44,799 bases of DNA from Bacteroidales bacterium (GTDB lineage Bacteria; Bacteroidota; Bacteroidia; Bacteroidales; UBA10428): assembly GCA_016935615.1 (NCBI GenBank), contig JAFGQO010000192.1, positions 91,091-135,889 on the forward strand, in the 5' to 3' direction. This document shows positions 17,203 to 25,180 of the stretch, piece after piece. Position 1 is the first letter of the stretch. Each line of letters starts with the position of its first letter. The notes under the pieces are model-generated. The model was not told the origin of the DNA. It did no database searches and was given only the letters and a program-made list of their open reading frames with translations. The translations under genes were made by a program, and so were the position numbers.

Positions 17203-18579
17203 TTATTCCGGTATTGTTGAATACAATATTCTGAGTGATGGAGCATTATTCGAATTGCTTCCGTTCAAAACCACCCTGCCTGGCGATGTTTTAAGATATT
17301 CAACAGGAGAGGTAGCCTCAGAAGGGAAGAGTATATACTTCTTGCTGAACAACGTGTCTGATCCTCCTCTCATATATTCGTGAATATGATTGCCAATATT
17401 GAATTTATACTGATAGTTCTCTTCATCCAGTATTCCTCCGAAATAATACGATATTAACCCGTCATCAAGCAGATAGGTTTTTGATGCATTATCGAACAAT
17501 CCCATAAAAACAGGTGAGGTGTAAGTGACATTATCAAAAAAATCCTGGTTAACAGGTAAAATGAGTTCTGCTTTATTAATAATGACATTGTAATTAAATT
17601 TCTCCCGGAAATTATCAAGCGTTGGAAAATATATTTGCGCATAGGGCCCTGCTAATGCCTGAGTATATACAAGAGGCTGAATATTTATTGTATCATTGAG
17701 AACTGCTGAAATATCATCAGCGAGTATTTCATGATACATGCTTAAATTCACTCCTGTCGTATCGTATGGTGATTCGGTATTACCCACAGAGAACTGATCA
17801 GTTATCGTATCAAAACGCACAGAATCTTCATTCCATACAAGAGTCTTTAAAACCAATCTCGATGAATTGTTTGTTACCCTTACAATTCCTCCTCCCTCAT
17901 CATTTCTGAATTCTGTAGCTATATATATACCTTTAAAATATTCCTTGAAAATACCAACATTATTCAAAGAATATGCACTGTCTTCAACCACCATTTGATG
18001 CCTGATGAATTTGTTCGCATAATCAAGTTTTAGTGTCAATTTAAATGCTTTTGTTGTATCGTTTAAAAATTCAGGTTTTCCAATGTTTATCGGATTTGGA
18101 TTCATTATATCGGGAGTTACCACAAAATCCGATTTTTTATCAGTAGGAATGGGCTCTGTCAATTCATATACTGAAAAATCAATGGCCAAAGAATCTCCGT
18201 ATAAATAATCATAATACAATATTAAATCCAGGCTATATACAAATCTGTTGTCCGGATCAATAGTATCCTGAAAGCTGATATCACCATTATGAAAAATGTC
18301 TGCCAGGTAATCTGCTTTCAAAGCACCCATCAAGGGATCCATTACACTTCCCAGGGGACTATAAGTCAATGAACCGCTATTGAGGGGTTCTGCAGAAATT
18401 GTATACAATTCAACAGGAAGTACTGTATCATATACTTCCAGTAACTCATCTTCAGGAAGCAAATGAATTCCAACCTTCAGTGGTTCCTCACTACAAGATA
18501 TAATTAAATAAAGAAAAAAAAATGAAAATGCAAAAACGAATAATTTTCGTTTGTTTGAGACTTTTTTAATCAGCTCCAT
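17203..18579 (-). CDS. DUF4270 family lipoprotein
   Basis: This 458-residue protein is a predicted lipoprotein of the DUF4270 family, found in Bacteroidota and of unknown function. The N-terminus has a positively charged stretch, a hydrophobic core and a lipobox LIISC with acylated Cys29 followed by SEEP. The rest is a beta-rich extracytoplasmic chain without recognisable catalytic motifs. It overlaps the upstream starch-synthase-like gene by 14 bases and abuts glmS, so all three are transcribed together. A second open frame inside it is a shadow. Association with glmS suggests an envelope role, which is inference. Confidence 0.85.
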   Translation of the reverse strand: MELIKKVSNKRKLFVFAFSFFFLYLIISCSEEPLKVGIHLLPEDELLEVYDTVLPVELYTISAEPLNSGSLTYSPLGSVMDPLMGALKADYLADIFHNGDISFQDTIDPDNRFVYSLDLILYYDYLYGDSLAIDFSVYELTEPIPTDKKSDFVVTPDIMNPNPINIGKPEFLNDTTKAFKLTLKLDYANKFIRHQMVVEDSAYSLNNVGIFKEYFKGIYIATEFRNDEGGGIVRVTNNSSRLVLKTLVWNEDSVRFDTITDQFSVGNTESPYDTTGVNLSMYHEILADDISAVLNDTINIQPLVYTQALAGPYAQIYFPTLDNFREKFNYNVIINKAELILPVNQDFFDNVTYTSPVFMGLFDNASKTYLLDDGLISYYFGGILDEENYQYKFNIGNHIHEYMRGGSDTLFSKKYILFPSEATSPVEYLKTSPGRVVLNGSNSNNAPSLRILYSTIPE

Positions 18580-19393
18580 TAACTACTTCACTTAATATTT
18601 TATCATAAAACCGGGAGTATGCATCCAGATATTGTTCTCCTGTTTGGTATTCCAAAACAGGTGTATCAGATTTTAACGCATAATCAACCAATTTGTTATT
18701 TATTTTTTCACTCCCAAAAATAATACCATCTGAATAATTAATTGCCAGTTTGGTTAAATTAATATAGTCCGGTGTGGAAATAATTTTAATGTCATCGGCA
18801 TCAAGTTTATCCCATCTCAGTTTTTCTTTAAACCTTTTGTCCAGAACATCATGAAATTCATTATCATATATTGAAGTGACAATCAAAGAATCCATAAAAA
18901 GAGGATCATCATTGTAATATTTTTTAATATACAACGGAATAAGGTTTGTAAACCAGCCCTGACAATGTATAATATCCGGTGACCATTGTAATTTTTTAAC
19001 CGTCTCTATTACTCCCCGTGCAAAAAATATAGCACGTTCGTCATTGTCAGTGAATGACTTTCCATTGTCATCATACAAAGTATACTTGCGCTGAAAGAAA
19101 TCTTCGTTATCAATAAAATATACTTGCATACGAGCTGTCTGAATTGATGCAACTTTTATTATTAACGGATGATCGGTATCATCTATTATCAGATTCATTC
19201 CGGATAAACGAATTACTTCATGCAATTGATTTCTTCTTTCGTTAATGCATCCGAAACGGGGCATAAAAGTTCTTATCTCTTTACCTCTTTCCTGAATTCC
19301 TTGAGGTAAATTTCGACCAATGAGTGACATTTCTGTTTCGGGAAGGTACGGAGTAATTTCTTGCGCGACAAATAAAATCTTTTTTCTGGCCAT
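18566..19393 (-). CDS. Half-length glycogen/starch-synthase-like protein (GT5 N-terminal domain only)
   Basis: This 275-residue protein resembles only the N-terminal Rossmann domain of glycogen synthase: MARKKILFVAQEITPYLPET, then IRTFMPRFGCI, VYFIDNEDFFQRK, DNDERAIFFARGVIE and PDIIHCQGWFTNLIPLYIK. A full enzyme is near 480 residues, and the C-terminal nucleotide-sugar-binding domain is missing. The ADP-glucose motif KTGGL is also absent (residues 15-24 read LPETEMSLIG). It is often annotated as glycogen synthase, but synthase activity looks unlikely. It heads the minus-strand operon with DUF4270 and glmS and is divergent from panC. The sequence shows no frameshift; it ends at a clean stop. 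Confidence 0.75.
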   Translation of the reverse strand: MARKKILFVAQEITPYLPETEMSLIGRNLPQGIQERGKEIRTFMPRFGCINERRNQLHEVIRLSGMNLIIDDTDHPLIIKVASIQTARMQVYFIDNEDFFQRKYTLYDDNGKSFTDNDERAIFFARGVIETVKKLQWSPDIIHCQGWFTNLIPLYIKKYYNDDPLFMDSLIVTSIYDNEFHDVLDKRFKEKLRWDKLDADDIKIISTPDYINLTKLAINYSDGIIFGSEKINNKLVDYALKSDTPVLEYQTGEQYLDAYSRFYDKILSEVVNGAD

Positions 19394-19422
19394 CTGATTC
19401 TCAATATTTCCGAAATTCTCTG

Positions 19423-19430
19423 CAAAATTA
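19423..19430 (-). promoter_or_regulatory. Candidate -7 element of the starch-synthase-like/DUF4270/glmS operon
   Basis: The minus strand reads TAATTTTG, an exact TAnnTTTG match about 30 bases ahead of the ATG at 19393. No TTTG is found at the expected -33 position. Confidence 0.4.
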
Positions 19431-19549
19431 CTAAAAATATTTTCAATAGTATAAATTTGGTTAACCTCCTGTATTCAGAGAATAATAATACGTGAAGCAT
19501 TCAATGCTTTGATACGTTATTGAATTCGTCATCAGTCCTATGTTTTCAT

Positions 19550-19557
19550 TATTTTTG
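19550..19557 (+). promoter_or_regulatory. Candidate -7 element of the panC operon
   Basis: TATTTTTG matches TAnnTTTG exactly. It lies 13 bases before the ATG at 19571, predicting a very short leader and supporting that ATG over the upstream in-frame TTG at 19520. No -33 box is evident. Confidence 0.4.
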
Positions 19558-19570
19558 TGCAATACATATT

Positions 19571-20416
19571 ATGCAGATCATAAAATATATTTCAGATCTT
19601 GATACAGTTCTTGCTGAATTCAGAAAGCAAGGCAAGCCAATTGGTTTTGTACCGACTATGGGAGCATTGCATGACGGACATCTCTCCTTAATTAATCAAT
19701 CAGTGAGTGATAATCCTGTAACCGTGGCAAGTATATATGTAAATCCAACGCAGTTTAATGATCAGACTGACCTTAAAAATTACCCCAGAAATCCGGGCAC
19801 CGATCGCAAATTATTAGAGTCCGTCAAATGCAATATTCTGTTCGTACCTGATGATAAGGAAATGTACCCGGAAAAAGATAACAGGGTTTTTGATTTCGGA
19901 TTCTTGGATGAAATAATGGAAGGGGAAAAACGACCCGGACATTTCAATGGCGTTGCTCAGATAGTAACAAAATTATTTGATGCGGTTAAGCCAGACAGGG
20001 CATATTTCGGGAAAAAAGACTTTCAGCAAATTGCCATAATAAAAAAAATAGTGGGAGATCTTAATTATGACATCGAAATCATCGCCTGTCCTATTGTAAG
20101 AGAAAAAGACGGTCTCGCTATGAGTTCAAGAAATACTCTTTTAAAGGAACAGGAAAGAAAAGAGGCAGTAAAAATCTATGAAACATTACAACAAATACAA
20201 AAAAGAATAAAATATACTGATATAGATGAACTGAAAAAGTATGCCCTGAAGGCTATAAATCATACAAAACATTTAAAACTTGATTACTTACAGATCGTAA
20301 ATACAAAAACGCTCATTCCTGTTAATAAAATAACAAAAAAAGAACCCGTAACTGCCTGTATTGCAGTTTATGCAGGAAATATAAGACTCATAGATAATCT
20401 CGATTTATTTACGTAA
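19571..20416 (+). CDS. panC: Pantothenate synthetase
   Basis: This enzyme condenses pantoate with beta-alanine using ATP, the last step of vitamin B5 synthesis. From ATG 19571 it has 281 residues and begins MQIIKYISDLDTVLAEFRKQ as relatives do; the upstream TTG would add 17 unrelated residues. Visible are FVPTMGALHDGHLSL with the HxGH motif of the nucleotidyltransferase fold, SIYVNPTQFN, the RPGHFNGVAQIVTKLF segment and YFGKKDFQQ, SSRNTLL. panD follows after 12 bases, so beta-alanine supply and use are encoded together. Confidence 0.97.
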   Translation: MQIIKYISDLDTVLAEFRKQGKPIGFVPTMGALHDGHLSLINQSVSDNPVTVASIYVNPTQFNDQTDLKNYPRNPGTDRKLLESVKCNILFVPDDKEMYPEKDNRVFDFGFLDEIMEGEKRPGHFNGVAQIVTKLFDAVKPDRAYFGKKDFQQIAIIKKIVGDLNYDIEIIACPIVREKDGLAMSSRNTLLKEQERKEAVKIYETLQQIQKRIKYTDIDELKKYALKAINHTKHLKLDYLQIVNTKTLIPVNKITKKEPVTACIAVYAGNIRLIDNLDLFT

Positions 20417-20428
20417 CTTTGTAGTATT

Positions 20429-20779
20429 ATGTTTATTGAGGTAATTAAGTCGAAAATACATCAGGTTACGGTAACTGAAGCGAATCTTCATTATGTTGGA
20501 AGTATCACCATTGATGAGGATTTGATGGATGCTGCTGACCTTGTTGAAAATGAAAAAGTGCAAATTCTGGACATAAACAATGGTGAGCGATTAGATACTT
20601 ATGTAATTAAAGGTACTCGCGGATCCGGAGAAATCTGTCTGAATGGCCCTGCAGCACGTAAAATTGCAGTTGGTGATATAATTATTATCCTTTCTTATGC
20701 ATCCATCGATTTTAACGAAGCAAAATCATTTAAACCAAAAATAATATTCCCTGATACCGAAACAAATTCTCTTAAATAA
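20429..20779 (+). CDS. panD: Aspartate 1-decarboxylase precursor
   Basis: This pyruvoyl-dependent enzyme makes beta-alanine from L-aspartate for pantothenate synthesis. The 116-residue proenzyme has the self-cleavage pair Gly24-Ser25 in HYVGSITID, where Ser25 becomes the pyruvoyl group. [20 protein letters not shown] is typical of the core. It is the second gene of the panC operon. A gap of 78 bases separates it from rfaE2, so that gene may have additional start sites. Confidence 0.97.
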   Translation: MFIEVIKSKIHQVTVTEANLHYVGSITIDEDLMDAADLVENEKVQILDINNGERLDTYVIKGTRGSGEICLNGPAARKIAVGDIIIILSYASIDFNEAKSFKPKIIFPDTETNSLK

Positions 20780-20857
20780 TACTTTTCTATTCTTTCCTTC
20801 CTGTTTCTCAACAATTTCTTTGTTATTTTACGTAAACGATAATTTGAATAATTTCAT

Positions 20858-21340
20858 ATGGACAAACTGGAGTTAATAAAAAGTAAAATCATTGACAATA
20901 TTACCCTGGAAAGACTTCTTGTATATTGGCGATTTCGAAAAAATAAAATTGTTTTTACAAATGGATGCTTTGATATAATTCACCTAGGGCATATTAAATA
21001 TCTTGCAAAAGCAGCTTCACTCGGAGATATTTTACTTGCCGGGTTGAATACAGATCGGTCTGTACGCATCTTAAAAGGAAAAGACAGACCATTCCAGAAT
21101 GAAGAATCACGGGCAATGGTTCTTGCTTCTCTTCAGTTTATTGACAGAATAATATTATTTGATCAGGAGACACCATACGATCTGATAAAAAAAATCAAAC
21201 CGGATGTACTTGTGAAAGGTGCTGATTACAAACCGGAAGATATTGTTGGTTATGATATTGTAAAAGCAGAAGGTGGAGAAATCGTCACGATAGATATTGT
21301 CAAAGGGTATTCCACATCATCCCTAATAAAAAGAATTTAA
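20858..21340 (+). CDS. rfaE2: D-glycero-beta-D-manno-heptose 1-phosphate adenylyltransferase
   Basis: This nucleotidyltransferase makes ADP-heptose for the LPS core from heptose-1-phosphate and ATP. It has 160 residues and corresponds only to the C-terminal domain of E. coli HldE; the kinase domain (RfaE1) is not attached and not in the window. Key motifs are FTNGCFDIIHLGHIKYL, with HxGH at 42-45, GLNTDRSVRILKG, VKGADYKPEDIVG and the GYSTSSLI end. Position between panD and radA on the same strand suggests co-transcription with radA, which starts 13 bases after its stop. Confidence 0.93.
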   Translation: MDKLELIKSKIIDNITLERLLVYWRFRKNKIVFTNGCFDIIHLGHIKYLAKAASLGDILLAGLNTDRSVRILKGKDRPFQNEESRAMVLASLQFIDRIILFDQETPYDLIKKIKPDVLVKGADYKPEDIVGYDIVKAEGGEIVTIDIVKGYSTSSLIKRI

Positions 21341-21353
21341 CCGCACTTCTGAG

Positions 21354-22715
21354 ATGGCAAAAACAAAGACGGTTTACATATGCCGGAATTGTGGCGCAGA
21401 TTCGCCAAAGTGGATTGGGCGATGTCCTTCATGCAACCAATGGAATACCTATGTTGAAGAACAGATAGTACAATCAAAAACCTCATCTTCAATTGCAACA
21501 AAAACAGCAAGTGCCCCACCCATAGCAATTGATGAGATCAAAGCAGACAAAATTGAGCGATTGAGTTGTAGAATCATTGAACTGGACCGCCTGCTAGGAG
21601 GAGGAATTGTCCCGGGATCATTAATTCTGATCGGAGGTGAACCGGGAATCGGTAAATCTACGCTGGCACTGCAAATCGCTTTGAAATCTGACAGGAAAGT
21701 CCTGTACGTTTCAGGAGAAGAATCTCCTGAACAATTAAAACTGAGAGCTGAAAGAATAGAAGGTAAAAATCCTTTATGCAAAGTATATTGCGAGGTAAAC
21801 CTGGAACAATTGTACAACCAGTTTGAGATTGAAAAACCGGATATACTGATCGTTGATTCTATTCAAACATTGTACACAGATTTAATTGACTCCAGTCCTG
21901 GAAGTCTTTCTCAAATACGGGAATGTGCTGCTCAGCTGCTAAAACTTACCAAAACAACACATGTACCTGTATTTTTGATCGGTCATATTACTAAAGACGG
22001 AATGCTGGCAGGTCCAAAAGTTTTGGAGCATATCGTTGATACAGTGCTGCAATTTGAAGGTGATCACCAACATGTCTATCGTATTTTAAGGTCCGTTAAA
22101 AATCGTTTCGGTTCAACTTCTGAGCTGGCAATCTTTGAAATGGAATCCGATGGACTGCATGAAATCAAGAGTCCTTCAGAGATATTTTTAAGCAATAACG
22201 ATTACTCACTCAGTGGTGTCGCAATTGCATCTACAATTGATGGTTTACGTCCATTCCTCATTGAAGTTCAGGCTTTGGTCAGTACTGCGGTTTATGGCAC
22301 CCCACAACGCACCTCCACCGGATTCGACAACAAAAGATTGAATATGTTGCTTGCAGTACTTGAAAGAAAAGCAGGTTTTAACCTGGCATCAAAAGATGTT
22401 TTTCTCAATATTGCAGGTGGTTTGAAAGTTCAGGATACTGCAACTGATCTTGCAGTTGCCTGTTCTATTCTCTCTTCCAATTTCGATAAAGCAATAGGCC
22501 AACATACCTGTATGACCGGTGAAATCAGTCTGACAGGAGAGCTGAAAACTGTTTCTCGCCTGGAACAGCGAATTACTGAAGCAGAAAGACTGGGATTTAA
22601 AAAAATAATAACCCCACCTTTTTCAAAGAAAAAACAAGTTAAAACTTTTTCGGACATTGACATCATACAATGTTCCAAAATAGAAGAAGCTATTCAGTTT
22701 ATTTTTAAAGATTAG
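21354..22715 (+). CDS. radA: DNA repair protein RadA
   Basis: RadA is a RecA-related, DnaB-like branch-migration ATPase in recombination and repair. It has 453 residues: an N-terminal C4 zinc finger (CRNCG and CPSC, residues 10-30), a RecA-like ATPase with P-loop GGEPGIGKST (94-103, Lys101) and the RadA-specific KNRFG at 249-253, and a C-terminal Lon-protease-like domain (about 280-450) without need for protease activity. It is the end of the panC-panD-rfaE2 run and converges on the PBP1A gene; the two stop codons are separated by one base. Confidence 0.97.
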   Translation: MAKTKTVYICRNCGADSPKWIGRCPSCNQWNTYVEEQIVQSKTSSSIATKTASAPPIAIDEIKADKIERLSCRIIELDRLLGGGIVPGSLILIGGEPGIGKSTLALQIALKSDRKVLYVSGEESPEQLKLRAERIEGKNPLCKVYCEVNLEQLYNQFEIEKPDILIVDSIQTLYTDLIDSSPGSLSQIRECAAQLLKLTKTTHVPVFLIGHITKDGMLAGPKVLEHIVDTVLQFEGDHQHVYRILRSVKNRFGSTSELAIFEMESDGLHEIKSPSEIFLSNNDYSLSGVAIASTIDGLRPFLIEVQALVSTAVYGTPQRTSTGFDNKRLNMLLAVLERKAGFNLASKDVFLNIAGGLKVQDTATDLAVACSILSSNFDKAIGQHTCMTGEISLTGELKTVSRLEQRITEAERLGFKKIITPPFSKKKQVKTFSDIDIIQCSKIEEAIQFIFKD

Positions 22716-22716
22716 T

Positions 22717-25077
22717 TCAGGGATAATCAAATATTGCCGGTGCATCATAATTATCTTCAGAGTCAGCATCCTTCATATATTCATCATCATTACAGTCGAG
22801 CGAAACATCAAATCCTTCAGGGTTTTCAAATACATCTTCCTGGGTAATTCCCAATGTGGAATCAGCATACACCCGAAGCATGAATTCTGCCCATATCGGA
22901 AGCACTGTATTTGTACCGGAACCCATAGCCGTCCTGTCGAAATGTACTGACCGGTCTTCTGCTCCCACCCAACCACCGGCAACTAATTTTGGAACAATCC
23001 CAAAGAACCATCCATCGGAATTATTATTGGTTGTTCCTGTTTTCGCTGCAATTTCTGCTGTCATGTTATACCTGTATCGAAGTCTTGCAGCAGTACCATA
23101 ATCTGCAACGCCCTGCATTAAATTTAGCATCAGATACGCCGTTTCCTCGCTGATGGATTCTTTGGTTTCAGGAATAAATGTAGCAAGCAAATTGCCATGC
23201 TTATCTTCTATTCTGGTGACATACAAAGGTGAAATGTGTACTCCCTTATTCACAAATGTTGCATATGCACCTACCATTTCTTCTACTGACATATCACTTG
23301 TACCATAAATCATTGAAGGAACCGGGTCAATATAACTGGTGATCCCCATCTTGTAAGCTATATCAGCTATTGGTTGAGGTTTGAACTGGTCCACAAGCCA
23401 GGCAGAAACATAGTTTTCAGATTTTGCAAGACCCCATTTCAGAGGTTTCATTGTATTAATATCTTCTTTACGTGCAGTAGTTCGGGGCGACCAGGTAGTA
23501 TCATTTACATAAAATGTTATGGGCGAAACAGGTACCTTAAGACAGGGTGAATACCCTTCCTGCATCGCCAGAATATACAGAAACGGCTTAAAAGTTGAAC
23601 CTGCCTGTCTTTTCCCCTGAGTTACATGATCATATTTAAAATACCTGAAATTGATACCACCTACATATGCTTTTACAAATCCTGTAAAAGGTTCCATCGC
23701 CATAAAACCCGAATGAAGAAAATGCTTGTAATATAACAGGGAATCAAGAGGGCTCATGACGGTATCTATCTCACCATGCCAGGTAAACAAAGTCATCTGA
23801 ACCGGCTCTTTAAACACCTTGTATATTGAATCCATTGTTACACCTTTATTGAACATTTTTATCCCCCGGTCAGAATACCGAATGGCATTGCGTATTATAG
23901 TATTGTACTGACCATAGGTAAGATCGCTTGAAAAAGGAGCCCGTTTTCTTCCCTTCTTCTCTTTAAAAAACTCCGGCTGTAAATATTCTCCGTGTTGCTT
24001 TCTGACAGCTGCTTCAGCATAGGCTTGCATTCTGGAATCAATTGTAGTATAGATTCTTAAACCATCGGTATACAGATCGTAGGGTTCACCGTCAGGCTTA
24101 TTGTTTTTATTACACCAGCCATACAAAGGATTGTTCATCCATTGAAGGGAGTCTTCCTGGTATTTTTTATAGTTCCATTGGCTATAATTCTTTCTGACAG
24201 GTTCAGTTGCACTCATGGTTTTTCTTATATATTCCCTGAAATAAGTTGCCGGACCAACGTTATGACTTAACCTGTGAAAATCAAGTTCAAGTGGTAATGC
24301 CTTTAAAGAATCGTATTCTTCCTTTGAAATGTACCCGTATTTTTCCATTTGCATAAAAACAATATTCCTTCTTTGCAATGCTTTCTCCGGAAATCTCTGT
24401 GGATTGTACAATGCTGAGTTTTTAGCCATTCCAACCAGCATGGCCGACTGTTCAATAGTCAGGGAATCGGGTAAAGTATTAAAATATACCTGTGTGGCCG
24501 AATGGATCCCGACGGCATTGTACAGAAAATCATACTGATTAAAATACAGGGTAATGATTTCTTCTTTCGTATATGCTTTCTCAAGTTTTATGGCAATTAT
24601 CCATTCTTTTATTTTTTGTTTCAACCTTTCGAATTTTGTTTGTGCCGGATCATGAAATAACAATTTGGCAAATTGCTGGGTTATTGTACTTCCTCCACCC
24701 GATCCTTTCTTCCCCAAAAAGCCAGTGAATATTACAGCACGTGCCAATCCTTTTATGTCAATTCCGGAATGCCTGTAAAACCGGACATCTTCGGTAGCAA
24801 TTAATGCGTCAATCAAGTGTCCGGGAAGATGATCAAAATCAACATGTGTTCTGTTTTGGTTCTCAAAATAAACACTCCCCAAAACCTCCCCGTCAGAAGA
24901 AATTATTTGAGTGGCAAGGTTGATTTTTGGATTTTCCAGATCTTCAATTTTAGGCATGTATCCTAAATTCCCTGTAATTGCCAATAGTATTATAATGATG
25001 AAAGTAATAAAGGGAAATGCGAACAAAATCCATAATATACGTGTATATTTAATGAATCTGATATTGTGGTCATCCAT
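22717..25077 (-). CDS. pbp1A: Bifunctional penicillin-binding protein 1A (transglycosylase/transpeptidase)
   Basis: This class A PBP polymerises glycan strands and cross-links peptides at the outer face of the inner membrane. It has 786 residues. One helix (about 14-37) anchors it. The GT51 domain carries the catalytic Glu96 in IATEDVRFYRHSGIDIKGL and GSTITQQFAK; the transpeptidase domain has the active Ser494 in GSTFKPF (SxxK), KSENYVSA as SxN and the KTG triad at 679-681. The ATG at 25075-25077 leaves about 100 bases to the divergent topA. It converges on radA with a one-base gap. Confidence 0.96.
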   Translation of the reverse strand: MDDHNIRFIKYTRILWILFAFPFITFIIIILLAITGNLGYMPKIEDLENPKINLATQIISSDGEVLGSVYFENQNRTHVDFDHLPGHLIDALIATEDVRFYRHSGIDIKGLARAVIFTGFLGKKGSGGGSTITQQFAKLLFHDPAQTKFERLKQKIKEWIIAIKLEKAYTKEEIITLYFNQYDFLYNAVGIHSATQVYFNTLPDSLTIEQSAMLVGMAKNSALYNPQRFPEKALQRRNIVFMQMEKYGYISKEEYDSLKALPLELDFHRLSHNVGPATYFREYIRKTMSATEPVRKNYSQWNYKKYQEDSLQWMNNPLYGWCNKNNKPDGEPYDLYTDGLRIYTTIDSRMQAYAEAAVRKQHGEYLQPEFFKEKKGRKRAPFSSDLTYGQYNTIIRNAIRYSDRGIKMFNKGVTMDSIYKVFKEPVQMTLFTWHGEIDTVMSPLDSLLYYKHFLHSGFMAMEPFTGFVKAYVGGINFRYFKYDHVTQGKRQAGSTFKPFLYILAMQEGYSPCLKVPVSPITFYVNDTTWSPRTTARKEDINTMKPLKWGLAKSENYVSAWLVDQFKPQPIADIAYKMGITSYIDPVPSMIYGTSDMSVEEMVGAYATFVNKGVHISPLYVTRIEDKHGNLLATFIPETKESISEETAYLMLNLMQGVADYGTAARLRYRYNMTAEIAAKTGTTNNNSDGWFFGIVPKLVAGGWVGAEDRSVHFDRTAMGSGTNTVLPIWAEFMLRVYADSTLGITQEDVFENPEGFDVSLDCNDDEYMKDADSEDNYDAPAIFDYP

Positions 25078-25126
25078 AATAGATTGTTCTTTTTATCGTA
25101 AAAGTATTAATTATTTAAATTAAAAT

Positions 25127-25157
25127 TTTGCACATAAATTTGTAATAGATTTCTTTG
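25127..25157 (+). promoter_or_regulatory. Promoter of topA
   Basis: A perfect -33 box TTTG (25127-25130) is spaced 19 bases from TTTCTTTG (25150-25157), which has one mismatch to TAnnTTTG. The predicted start is about 17 bases ahead of the ATG at 25181, and the alternative in-frame GTG at 25157 would lie within the -7 box. Confidence 0.6.
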
Positions 25158-25180
25158 TGCTCTCTAAAAAGCATTTATTC

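Noticed and set aside
15366..17246. glmS ribozyme or riboswitch ahead of glmS
   Set aside because: The upstream gene ends one base before the glmS start, leaving no room for a leader RNA.
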